From contig NC_089682.1 in NCBI RefSeq assembly GCF_031753505.1, positions 61,204,561 through 61,268,560 of the forward strand: DNA of 64,000 bases. The letters are read 5' to 3'. This document shows, piece after piece, positions 47,071 through 58,700 of the stretch. The notes beneath the pieces are model-generated. The model was not told the DNA's origin, did not search any database, and was given only the letters and a program-made list of their open reading frames with translations. This DNA comes from Anomalospiza imberbis (taxonomy: Eukaryota > Chordata > Aves > Passeriformes > Viduidae). How positions within the stretch are numbered: the first letter of the stretch is position 1; every line of letters starts with the position of its first letter. The position numbers were made by a program, and so were the translations under genes.

Positions 47071-48860
47071 AGGGACTGCGGTACTGAGAGGGCACAATAG
47101 CATGGTAGTTTCTGGGCAGGCAAAAACATGTCAAATACGCTGGGCCCATTCTTGTGCTGCTATAAATTGGTACAGCTTCCTTAGTTTCAAGGGAGTTAGT
47201 ATGGTATATTAGCTGAGCATTTGACTTTCGTATTAAATGTGTGGCTTCACCTTTCGTGTTTCTCTTAGCAGGGAAAAAAATGTTAAAAAATCCCTTCCCC
47301 AAATAATAGAAGGTAAACAGCTGTGGAGCTTTGGGCAGTGTAAGTCCGAGGATGGCTTTCCTCTGAGTCAGCAAGCAGCAGTTAGGTTCCTGCCAGTTAC
47401 GCAGTGCTGGGATGGATAAATTCTAGCTTGAGCTGCTTTTTCTTACAGAACTTAACAGAAAACCAAGAAGTTATTTTGCTGATAATTCGTTGTTTCTCTG
47501 ATCTTCCTCATTATCAAGCATGATAATGGTAATCCTTCCCACCGAACAAATATCCTCACAAAATGAAACCTCTTAAATCTTTACAGCATATTCTGTGTGA
47601 ATGTTCTTTTTCTGCATTCCTGGGAAGCATAGCAGCAATGTCCCTGGTGGCATTTGTTCTGCTGTGCTGTTGAGGCAGATTCCACACCAGAACTTTACAG
47701 CACTGCAAGAGCAGTGAGCAGTGTGAGTTGCAGAAGTACTTCTAGTGTAGGAGAGAAAAGCTCAACACAGGGCATAGCACTGAGAAACTGACCAAAAGAA
47801 AGTCAGCTGAGCATGGAAATCTGCTTTCCAGACATGGAAGATTCATAACCAGCACAGCTTTGGTTACAGTTGGTATGACTGGCCAGATTTCTGGTCTTAG
47901 AAACAGGTTAATTTGGATTAAAAGTCAGACACTTTTAACAATTCAAAATATAAAAAGATTTAGCTTGTTGATTTCCTGTGTTAACCTCATAGGTTGAATA
48001 GGTCCTAGCAGTGAGAAAATAACCAAAACAGTTTGTGAGGTCCCATAGTTCTGCAGCTGCCTCTGCTTGGCTGGTCTCAGGATGAGACTGGGCTCCTTCA
48101 GGGCAGCAGCACCTGGGGCAGCCTGAGAGGGCACTTGGCTGGGGCACCTCTGCACCATACAGACTGGTGGCTTTTTACATGCAAAATAAATGAAACCAGT
48201 AAGAAAGGCTCTTTGCCCTTTGTCGAATTGCCATCCCCTTTTGGTATTTTTCAGCTGTTCCTGCTGTGACCACAATACTCTTTATCCTCTAAATTGAATG
48301 GGTGTAAACATGTTCCATTGGCTCTTCTTCAGCCACAACAATAATGTAATATTAATACTCAGTAGCCAAAACTTGTCCCTGGCCATTAAATTTCTAACTA
48401 AGCTTTATTCTCTTTTTATGAAAAATCAGAAGTGGCTCACTGAGCCAGAAGATATATTTTAAAATAATTATACATTTTCTTCTACTTTATTTCTAATTTC
48501 ATATATGGTCTGAAATGATGGTCTATATTTTATATGCTTTTTAATTCCATAAAATTTCTGTAGGACATAATTATATTTTTCTAACTTGAAGGACAGCATA
48601 TGGGTATTGTAAATAAATATATTTTACACAAAACAAGCAATGCTTGTATCACTGACTATTCCACAAGAAACTAAAAGATGAAAATATTACAGTAGGTAAG
48701 AGGTATCCTTACTTTTTCATACTGTAAGCTTCGTTAAAGAAGTGGGTCTGTAGTTCAAATCTGTACTGATATATAAGTATCATTACTTTTTGCTGGGGTA
48801 ATTTGTCTTTCGTTGTACATAGAAGGACTAAAATAAACTGTATATTTATAGACAGAACTG
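47071..48860 (+). other. EXPH5: EXPH5 3' UTR (probable extent)
   Basis: AT-rich, non-coding sequence after the stop. AATAAA signals occur at 48612-48617 and 48832-48837; the second has an upstream tgta element and a T/G-rich stretch downstream, so cleavage near 48855 is likely. Others at 49092 and 49607 could give longer transcripts. Confidence 0.6.
48832..48837 (+). terminator. EXPH5: Likely EXPH5 poly(A) signal
   Basis: AATAAA, followed about 25 bases on by 'ctggtcttt' and 'gcctgtttc'. An alternative signal lies at 48612. Confidence 0.55.
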
Positions 48861-50340
48861 GTCTTTACCACATGCCTGTTTCACAAGGATAAAAGAATAT
48901 GCTGACATAAGGCAATGCTGGAAAGAAATCACTAGTGTATAATTGCAGTCCTGTAAAAAGTGGTATTCTAAGGAGAAATAACATTTTTCTGTAAATGTCT
49001 CTATTCTCTGTGTGTACAGGATTCTGTAGAGTAAGATAATAAAACCAGCTGAATATCTGTGTGGAACTTCTGCTGTTGTACATTTCTGCAAAATAAATTA
49101 ATCCAAAAATTTGTGATACCAGCCTACATAAGGTAAAGAATAATAAAAGAAATGTGTACAAAGGAAGTAAATGGTCATACAGTTTTTCTTGACTAGATAT
49201 GGATGGTTTAGAACATTTTTATTTGTAAATATTTTCTAACCATTCAACAGTAGTTGGATTAAGTGTTCATCTTGCAGGCATAATTTTTTTTCATTTGCTG
49301 CGCTGTGTATGACAGGAAATCAGGTTGCTTGATTTAATGTAAGCAAGTAAAAACTGCTTTTGATTGTAAACCAGTTGTGGAAGACTGCAGCCTGTTGAGG
49401 ATCTGTAAACTAACATTTACACTGAATAACAGTATTATAACAGTCAACTGCTTGAAAACATAGGGAGAAATACCTTTTGAATAGCACTCAGCTCCATTCA
49501 GTTTAGCAGAACCAAATTCCACTCTTCCAAGATTTTCTTAGGCAAAAATATATTCTATAAATATTGATACTTTACAGGATTTTCACCTTTAAAACAATTT
49601 GTTTGAAATAAATTCTGCATTTACATAAAAAATGTATTGGTACTGTATTTGTTTTTCACATGCTGTGAATGCAGCAGATTATAAAAAAAAACCCAGCATC
49701 CATATGGTTGCCAACATCATCAGGGTGCTGATGGCCAACAAAGCCATGGATTGAGCAGGGCAGGCAGCCTTGGTCCGTCTCACAGCTGTAGCCAGCGGTC
49801 ACATCAGCTGCTGGGCTCAGGCAGGATGTGCTGTCTTCTCTTGTCCTGCCAGCTGATGAGTCTCCAGCATACAAAATAGTTTTCCATCTGTGGTAGAATC
49901 TTTACAGTAAATATATTAAGCCCCTAGAGAGCTGCACGCCTGCAACTTGCCTTGAGGTGCCAATACTCCACGTAGGGGCCAAGGGTAGTGTTTGATGAGT
50001 AGTTTTACAAGGTGATGAGCTCCATGTGAAGATCCCTTCAGCTGCAATTACACCTGAGTGAAACCTGGCTGCCACGTGCCATGTAATAGTGTGAGACTAA
50101 TCACAGTCTTGCAGCCTTAATTACTACAGCCAGTATTTGTGGTACCTGAGCAGTCCTTCAGCCTGGCTTTAGGAGGAAAACATGGTTTATGAGCTACGGT
50201 GGTTTTTCTGTCTAGACCTCTGTCCACCCATTAGGTCATGCATGCACCCAGGTGATCTTTGAGCATTCTACCATCTTGATGACATTTGAAAGAAGGGACA
50301 GAAATTTCATGCTTTCATCAAAGGATAAGTCAAGGTGGGT
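48861..50340. other. Intergenic DNA between EXPH5 and POGLUT3
   Basis: AT-rich, with two further AATAAA motifs that may serve EXPH5. The stretch 49690-49870 is more GC-rich but has no recognised content. Confidence 0.55.
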
Positions 50341-50344
50341 GTGA

Positions 50345-51005
50345 CTTCAGAAGGTCTATGGTCCAGCCTGCTGCTCACAGCAGATTGGCTTTGAGGTCAG
50401 GGCTGGCTTTTTAAGACTTCATCCATTTGAGGCTTGAAAATCTCTGAAGATGGAGACTGGATACTCTCTCTGGGCAACCTGTGCCTCAGCCTATAACATG
50501 GAGATGTTACAGGGTGACCATCTCTTCTTTCAACTCATGCCAGTTGTCTTTCATCCTTCTGCCCTGCACCATCTCATGATCTTCCTGGGGGCTTCTGTGA
50601 GGTCCACCCCCTCATCAAAGGTATCTTAACAGGCTTAACAAGTCCAGCTGCCCGAGTTTCTCCTCACAGGGCCAGTGCTCCAGCTCTGCCATCTCAGTGG
50701 CTTCCCCTGGATTTGATCCAGTTTATTGATGTCTTGTACTGGGGAGTGCAAGGCTGGATGCAGGATCTAGATGTGGTCTAACAAGTACTGAGTGGAGGTG
50801 GATAATGACTCCCCTCGACCTCTGCCTCTGCCCTTGTTCCTTCAGCCCAGGCTGCTGTTGCCCACTGTTACTGCCATTGATGGCCCATGTCCCTCCATGC
50901 CCACCAGGACCCCCAGGGCTGTTCCCTCAGAGCTCCCAACAGCTGGTCCCAGCCCATACCAGAACAGGGGTGGCTCCTTCCCAGGGACTGGCGTGCAAGA
51001 GCACC
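50345..51005 (-). repeat. Old CR1 LINE fragment, antisense
   Basis: Diverged reverse-complement CR1: 'tctctgggcaacctgtgcct' (about 50468), 'ctgtgaggtccacc' (about 50594), 'gcttaacaagtccagctgcc' (about 50633), 'cccaccaggacccccagggc' (about 50899). The 3' tail is not clear, and the right end fades into GC-rich sequence. Confidence 0.65.
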
Positions 51006-52080
51006 ATCAGGCCCTGATCCCCCCCACTCTCCCTGCCCATGGACACCATTTTAGCCCAGCCTGGGGCCATCAGTCCCTGCCCCACTGATGGCATAGGTCA
51101 TTGGTCTCCATCTCTCCTCTGCTCTCCCTGGCCAGCCCTCCCTGCTGGGTCTGGCCCTATCTGCAGGCTGACAGCCCCAGGACAGGCAGCTACCCCAGAG
51201 TGGTGTCTGACCCTGATTCCCCTCACAGGGACTGATCCTGATCTGCAGATTGATGTCCCCGCCTGACCTCAGCCCTGCATCCTGCAACACTACACAAGTT
51301 TTCTCTCACCCGTTGGGAGTATCAAACATGGTATGTCAGTGGAGATCTGTGGCTACCTGAAGTGAGGGAATTGAAGAGACTAAAGACAAAAGCAAGGAGG
51401 AAACCAGACTTGATAATTCCCCCTTCAAGGAACCTGTTTTTCATGGTCTGTATGCACAGAGTCTTGACGTTCATGTTATTCAAAACCAGGCAGAATTCAT
51501 TTGTGCTCTCATTGCTTTGCATGTGAAAATCCAGGCTTGCCTAGAAGCTTGATTTAATTCTCCTACAGCCTTGTTAGCCCCCCCATCTACTCATACCTTG
51601 AAATTCTTCCTAGTAGCAGCAAATGGTAAAAACGATAAAACAACCTTAGGAGACAAATCACTGCAGTTTTACCCTCTTTACTTGCAACCCAACATTTTAA
51701 ATCCATGAAATTATTTTGTTGTTACATTTCCTAGAGGATAATACTGTGATCCCTTTTTCCTCCTCATCAAGCATCACAGCACTGATGAGGGCCACCAGCA
51801 GCATCTCACTCATAGACCTCAGGAGCCCCTGGGCATGGGTGCGTGTCTGAGCCTCCTCTCTGGGACAGGGAGCTGAGCCCAGTGACAGGGCACCATGTGT
51901 CAATGCGTCCTAACAGGGTCCGTGCTCTGTCCTTCGCTTTATATTCAATTGCTATGGGAAATCTTAAAAACAGCGAGGAATTTTAAATTATGTCAGGTTT
52001 TTGGGCTTTTTTTCCTTTTACAGCAAGCTCTGTACATCAGCTGACACAAGGCAACAAGCGCCCACAGTCAGGGAAGAAAC
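51006..52080. other. Intergenic DNA before the POGLUT3 CpG island
   Basis: GC-rich to about 51290, perhaps still CR1-derived but too decayed to assign, then ordinary AT-rich DNA. No gene seen. Confidence 0.5.
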
Positions 52081-52244
52081 ACCTTTCGGGACAGGCAACC
52101 GCAGACCGAGCCCGCTCCCCGCTCTCAGAGCGGCTGTGCTGTATTTCCCGCGGCCCCGGGGAAGTGCACGGCTCCAAGCCCGCTCCCGAGCCGGAGCCCC
52201 GCGGGCAGGGCGCGCTCCCGCCGCCGGCGCGGTCCGGCGCACAC

Positions 52245-52279
52245 GGGCTGGGCTGGGCTGGGCTGGCCGGGGCTGGGCT
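52245..52279. repeat. (GGGCT)n pentanucleotide repeat
   Basis: Four GGGCT units followed by GGCCG and GGGCTGGGCT variants, about 230 bp upstream of the POGLUT3 ATG. Confidence 0.85.
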
Positions 52280-52507
52280 CTCACCCCGCGACCTCCCTGG
52301 GGACATCGCGGGACAGCCCGGAGGAGGACCAGCAAAGGCGGCGACGGATTCAGCCACCCGGGGAAAGCCCGTCCCTCTCCTCTCCGGCTCTCCGCGGCCT
52401 CGGCGCCGTCGGGCCGCCCCGCGGGGCGGGGAGCGGGCGGGGTCCACGCAGGGCCCGAGGAGGCCCCGGACCCCGCTCCGAGCGGGCGCGGTGGGTGCCG
52501 CGGGGCG

Positions 52508-52730
52508 ATGGGGGTCCGGGGGCTGCTGCCGGTGCTGCTGCTGCTGCTGCTGGGCGCCGCGGGGCCGCTGCTGCCGCTGCTGCCGCAGGCGGAGCCCGCG
52601 GAGCCCGTGAGCGCCGAGCGGAGCCTGGCGTGGGGCCCCGGGCTGGACGCGGGGCTCACCGTGCCCGTGCGGTACTTCTACATCCAGGCGGTCAGCGCGG
52701 CCGGACGCAACTTCTCCCGCTCCCCGCCAG
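52508..52730 (+). CDS. POGLUT3: POGLUT3 coding exon 1
   Basis: Encodes residues 1-74 plus one base: signal peptide MGVRGLLPVLLLLLLGAAG, then SLAWGPGLDAGLTVPVRYFY, which parallels SLVWGPGL...VRYFYLQAV of human POGLUT3. ATG 52508 is the first in-frame ATG although the frame stays open further upstream. Donor ccag|gtaccg. Confidence 0.92.
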
Positions 52731-55700
52731 GTACCGTTCGTGGGCTCCGGCGCGGGCAGGGGAATGGAGACCCTAGCCCGGGCCGCGGTTTTACCGCAGA
52801 ACCTGGCAGGAGGTGCCCAGCCCTTCCCCTCTTCCGCTCCTCCTTGCTGCCTTCCTTCCTTCCTTTCCCCGTCCCGTGCGGTGGCTGTGCCATCGCTGCT
52901 CCCGGGCTGCCCCCCGCGCCCTGTCCCGCAGCGCCCGGGACACGCAGGATGGCAAGCGAAGCACATGATCAGAGCCTCCTTTCTTCTGGTGCTGCCCAGT
53001 GCCGCCTCTGCTCTCACCAGCAGTCTGCTCTAAACAGTATGGAATTTACAGCAAAGAACCGTAAGCTCAGGAAGAATCAGTGTTTCTGGAGCTAGTGGAC
53101 GTAAAATCCCACTACACAGCTGGGAAGTGGTAACGTAATTATTTTTAATGCCGCACTTACACCAGTTGCTTAAAAATTCTATCTCAGTCAGCAGAGCCCT
53201 CTGGGCTCTGTTATCCTACTGCTGCTCCATTAAGGAGTAATTTTCATTTGTTGTTTACTCAGCACAAGCACAAACCATCCCATGACACTTCTCCTAAGGG
53301 TGGGAATTGGGTTTGTTCTTGCAGGCCGGTGGTATGATGCAAGTCAGCTGTTTGCTGCTGCAGGTTAGCTCCACACACTCTATATTAATAGTTTAAATTT
53401 GGAATAAAAATTACTTTTGTGTCACAGATTCCATAATAAAGATAAGCCTGAGGTAGCCCCAGAGGAAATCTTGTGTTGCTAATTTACATAGGGTAGAAGC
53501 TACTTAATTTGCTGTTCACAGAGATGGTACGGAGAGGTCAGCTACCACGTTTGCACGGCCTCTTCATGTCTTGTTAGTTAGAAAGCTGCTGCTTGCAGAA
53601 TTAAGGAGTAGCCACATATTATACAGGGTATGTCTTCAGACTGACAGGAGCGTGGATACTTCAGATATTTCAGGTCTTTCTCCATCTGCTGTTGCAGCTT
53701 GGTGCTGGATGTCAGCAGTTTTGTAACTGCAGTCCAAAATATGACTGCATGCTCACTGCCTGTGCGGTGGAGGCTGGTAGCAGCTGCACAGGGAGAGCCG
53801 TGGGTTCAAACAACAGATTGCTGAAGGTGAAAAGGTGTGAAGTTCAGTTGGATTCTCATGCTAGTGTACGTCCTCCAAGATCAACTGGGAGGACATGGGT
53901 ACTGAGAACCTAGTTTTGATCGCAGTGCGTTCGTGTTTGTTCGTATTTATGTTAATAAATTCAGTGTCCCAGGAAAGTTTCCAAGTCCCAATGCCATCTG
54001 GCATGGAGTGATCTCCATTCATCCCATGACCTGCTGTGGCCTCCAGTCAAAGACAGAGCATGCGTGCTGCTGGCAGGGAAGAGCTATTGCCTCGGCCTGT
54101 GCTAACTGCTGTCCCATGCCAGGAATTGTTTAGGAGGGTGCCTAGAATCCTTAAAAAAATTAGTGGTAGAGTTCATCATATTCCATTGTATGAGCACTGT
54201 TTAAAGTATTCACAGAGACCCTGGCTATAAACTTCTGTTCTCAAATGATTTAAAATGTTCAAATCTGTAAAATGCCATTAAGAATTACAATTAACAATAT
54301 TTATTTAGGCACCACTGTCCAAAATAAACTAAATATGTCTCAAAATATACCTGTTGAGATAGCAAAAAAATTCACATTATCACCCCCATTGCAAAACAGG
54401 AACACTGTGACGAGAGCAGCAGAGCTACGGTTAAGGCATCACAGTTGTGAAATTTGTCCAAATCTATTAAATTTATTTTTGTGTACATTAGAATTTCAGT
54501 CAAGTGGGTCAGGACTCACTGGGATCCATTATAGAACTTGTGTAGCATAATTAGTAGATTTTAAATCCAGATTTGTTTTCTAAATATCTAGTCTGTTCAC
54601 CAGAATTAATATGCACCATTGCACATTACACTGGAATTTCAACCCAGAGGCTGTAACTGTTTGACCTGCTTTTCTAGGAAGATATCGAATGATGCAGAAT
54701 TCATTCTTTCCCTAGAAAAATTATTTCAAAGATTAAGAAAATCCCTGCTGAAAATACAGAACTTTCTTTTAGTGTAAATGGCATAGATTTTTTTCCTTTG
54801 GCTACTTGGATAAGCCTTATCCTTCTGCTAGGTTTTATCCTAGGTTTAACAATACCAACCATGTCTTTATATACTATTGACCATCATAAAATCAGCTGTT
54901 AGCTGTTGTTGAGATGATCTACGCAGTCTGCTAACAAATATTTTTCAAGGCTTCCCAAGTATTCTTGCAGGTTTCACCAAATGCTTTCAAAGAGCAGGGC
55001 ATGCTTCTTCCAGCTCTCATTCCAGTGCTGCCAAACAGAGTTGTACATCTCATTTCACTCACCTTCATACCTGGGCACTGCAGGACTTCCCTTCGGGTCT
55101 TTGTTTACCAAGATCCCTGGGCTTTGGTGATGATCACACACGACCTGTATTTGTTTGTTACTGGATATATGCTCTTGCATCCAACTCTCTGAAAGTATAG
55201 GCTAATAATTTGTGTGTCTCTGTAGTGAGTCCATCGATTTTGTGATTTCCATCTGTGAAAGCAACCAGCAACAATTCCAGTAAAACAGTTGAATCAAAAA
55301 ATCTACTTTTCAGATCTTTTAATTTCTCTTCAGCATACATGTCAGAAATGGGGTGACTAGGTTTTTTTTGTTCTTCCCTAGCAATTTGCCTAAATTCAGT
55401 ATCTTGTTACTTATTCCCTCTTTCCCTCTATTTTGTCACTTGTTCCTCCATGTGTGGCGTACCTCTTTTGCAAGCTGCACAGAAGAAAAAAATGCGTAAA
55501 GCAGGTGTCATTATCTGGATTTCTTAAAGTATCCCATTTTGACTGTGTCTATATTTTAGTCTCTCTTCAGTACTGGGAAATTATTTTGTACTTTAAATGC
55601 TGTCCCAGACATGTTTTCAGGGTAACAGAAAAGTACTAGTGGTGCTGATTCAACAAGGACACATTTTTCTTTTGTAATTCATTTGGATTGAGAGAAACAA

Positions 55701-58700
55701 AAAAACATGAGTGAAAGCACCATGGTAACTTCCTCCAAATAAAAAATAAAAATCACCAAAAAGCTCTTATGATTAAGTATACAGTAGAGGCCTTGGCCCC
55801 ATTACACAATGAATGTTGTAAATTACAAACAAGAAGTCTGTTTCCTCCAGTGAATTATTTGTACTTACATGAGATACTCAGTCTCATTTTCCTTCCCCTT
55901 CACATTCAGTGGAGTTAGCTTTTTCCTAGAGAGCTTTGTTATCAGTCACTTCTCTTATCAAATGATTCCTATGTTTAAAGTGCCACCAACTAAAGCTAAC
56001 ATATCCTTTGGGTAGATCAAGGGCTCATCATGTCTAGAGCAGGTTGTACATAACCAGCAGGGGAAAAGACCCACTTAGTTACTTCCTGTAGGTGAGGGCA
56101 AGGATGTCAACTTCAGTAATATTTGACTTCTGATTTCACAAAATTCACTCATTTTTATGACAGCTGAAAACTTACTTTTCTTCAGTGGGAAATCACTATA
56201 CCCACTAAAAATGCTGTTTAATAAAATGGGTACAAGGAGACAATGACGTGTTACCAACAGGAAACTGTTTTTTTTGTGAACCTCATGACATACTCTGGAT
56301 GTGAATACTTCTTCATCCAAATAATACTAGGTGATAGTCATCGGGACAGGGTACTTGGTTAAAGTCAGCTACTTTGAAGCAATTTTAAAATGGTGGTTGT
56401 GAATTGACTCTTTTTTGGGAGAGTCATTTAATCTGAATATTCTTGCACAGTATTTGAGTTGAATCGAATTTCAAGACCCAGTGATCTAAGGAAGACATGA
56501 TTAATCATTAAAAGACTGGTACTTACCACATCAGTGTATTTTATCTGTGGGTGCAAAGTATAGAGTTAACTTTGACATCTCAACCATTTAGTGCTGTCGT
56601 GACATATTCAGATTTTAGTAACATCTTGATTTTATCTGGATTTTTTCAGTTTCATTTATTTCTGTATACTACTTGGTGGTAGCATTCATTGTATTTGTTT
56701 GGTTCACAATGCTTAGACTGTCCTGCTCCTTTTTTTTATTAATAAAGTTGATAATGACCACTTGTGATAGAACTTAAGACTATAACAGATTTATGTTTAT
56801 GCATACTCATATTGTCCATAAATTGTACCATGTCTTAGTGTATTAATGGTGAAATGCTGGTGCTCTTTAAGCACAGGTCAGACAGATGTCCAGGGAACAT
56901 CTCTACTATCATTCTCTTATCCCTGCTTTTCAGTAGCTGGGACTTTAAATGTGCAAGACAGTCAGCAGCAGCCCAAAGCTGAACAATTTGTATGTGACTC
57001 CTGCATGCTGCAACTGCCTTTCCACAAGCTGGCAAGTATTCTTTTCTGCTGTTACTTTAACTTTGTTTCCTGTCTTTCTTACTCTAGAGGAAATTATTGT
57101 TCCTCAGAGCACTAACTTGAAAACTTAGAATAAAACCTAATCTTATTTTCAAAATACTGTTAGCCTTTCCTTCTGTCTTGTAATCAAATATTTAACTTCT
57201 TATCTATACCTGCAGGTTTTCCATTTAGAGGTGTGCAATGACTAAGAATATTTGGTAGGATGGTATTTCATCACTGGAAACTAGTTTTACCAACTTGGTA
57301 TAATTAAAAATTGTAGTGAAAAATAAATTAAATTCAGTAGAGTTTGCTCCTTACCTTTATTTACTAGATGTAATTCTAATAGCTTAAAGTGATTTTGTCT
57401 GGTTTTATTTTCCTCTTGCCAGGAAGAACACAGTTTAAAGTGGTGATTAAAGCACTTTCTCCAAAAGAAGTCACCAGAATTTACACCCCTCGACCTTTGG
57501 ATAGAAATGATGGTACATTCCTTATGCGGTATCGGATGTATGGAAGTGTCACAAAAGGATTAAAAATTGAGATACTTTATGGTGATCAGCATGTGGCTCA
57601 ATCACCTTATATTTTGAAAGGTAAGGGTATTTTTTGATATAATGTAATGTGTCAAAGTTCTGAATTGGGATATATTTGAAACTGCAATACCTGGGCTGTG
57701 GTAGCTGTGGGCAGCTCAAACAGCTCTGAATCTCCGTGTGCTTGGCAGGTTCACAGAAATGGAGCTTTGTTTAGCAGAATAATTTCACCCTGATAACACA
57801 AAGTCTTGTATTTCTGGAAAGAGAAGAATGTTGCTGTTTTCTCAGTTACACTGCAGAATTCCAGAAATTATAGGAAGGATTATTTCCCAGGAAAACTGTA
57901 GAAAACATGGTATAAAAATGCCAAGCCACTGTAATGCATAAATTATGTGTGCTGTAGAATCACAAATATGGACTCTGGGTGCTTTGTTTTCCACAGAACC
58001 AGTTTATCATGAATACTGTGACTGTCCTGAAGAAGACCCTGAGGTCTGGCAGGACGGGATGTCCTGTCCATCCCAAGAGCCTCAGATTACAGAAGACTTC
58101 ATTCCATTTCCCACCATTGACCTGCAGCGAATGCTTAAGGAAATCCCAGCAAAGTTCAGCCAAGCAAGAGGTGCTATTGTTCATTACACTATTCTGGATA
58201 ATCACATCTACCGGCGCTCCTTAGGGAAGTACACAGACTTCAAAATGTTCTCCGATGAAATGTTCCTGTCCCTGGCCAGGAAGGTACCGCTTTGGATCAT
58301 GTCAGACTATTAAAGCAATATCGCAGAACCACAGAGTGATTGGGGTGGGAAGGGAGCTCTGGAGAACATCTAGTCAAACTCCCCTGCCAAAGCAGGTTCA
58401 CCCAGAACTGGTTGCACAGGATCACCTCTGGGGTGGGTTTTGAATATCCACAGCATGTCTGGGCAGCTTGTTCCATGGCCTCATCATCCTCACAGTAAGG
58501 AAGTTTTCCTTCATATTCAGATGACACTTCCTGTGTTTAAGTATATGCCTGTCTCCCCTTGTCCTGTTGCTGAGCACCATTGGAAAGAGTCTGGCCCCAT
58601 CCTCTTGATAGTTGGCCTTAAGATATTTGTAAGCATTGACAAGATCCCCTCTCAGTCGTCTATTGTCCAGGCTAGGCATTAAATATGGCAGTACTGCAAT

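Larger units (their letters stand above)
52081..52800 (+). promoter_or_regulatory. POGLUT3: CpG island and promoter region of POGLUT3
   Basis: Dense CpG DNA covering about 430 bp upstream of the initiation codon, exon 1 and the first bases of intron 1. A (GGGCT)n run lies at 52245-52279. No TATA box is evident, so dispersed initiation is expected. Confidence 0.78.

Noticed and set aside
52001..52507. Frame open for 169 codons upstream of, and in phase with, the POGLUT3 ATG
   Set aside because: It has no ATG before 52508, the composition is typical of a CpG island, and the signal peptide would be buried. ATG 52508 places it correctly at the N-terminus.
56930..57035. Possible extra POGLUT3 exon after 'gcttttcag'
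   Set aside because: Exon 1 already joins exon 2 in phase at the family's conserved junction, and the translated segment has no counterpart in the protein.
58284..58313. Read-through of exon 3 as VPLWIMSDY and stop
   Set aside because: It begins at a donor site; splicing to 59037 restores the conserved VRLPDVEFYLNVGDWP.
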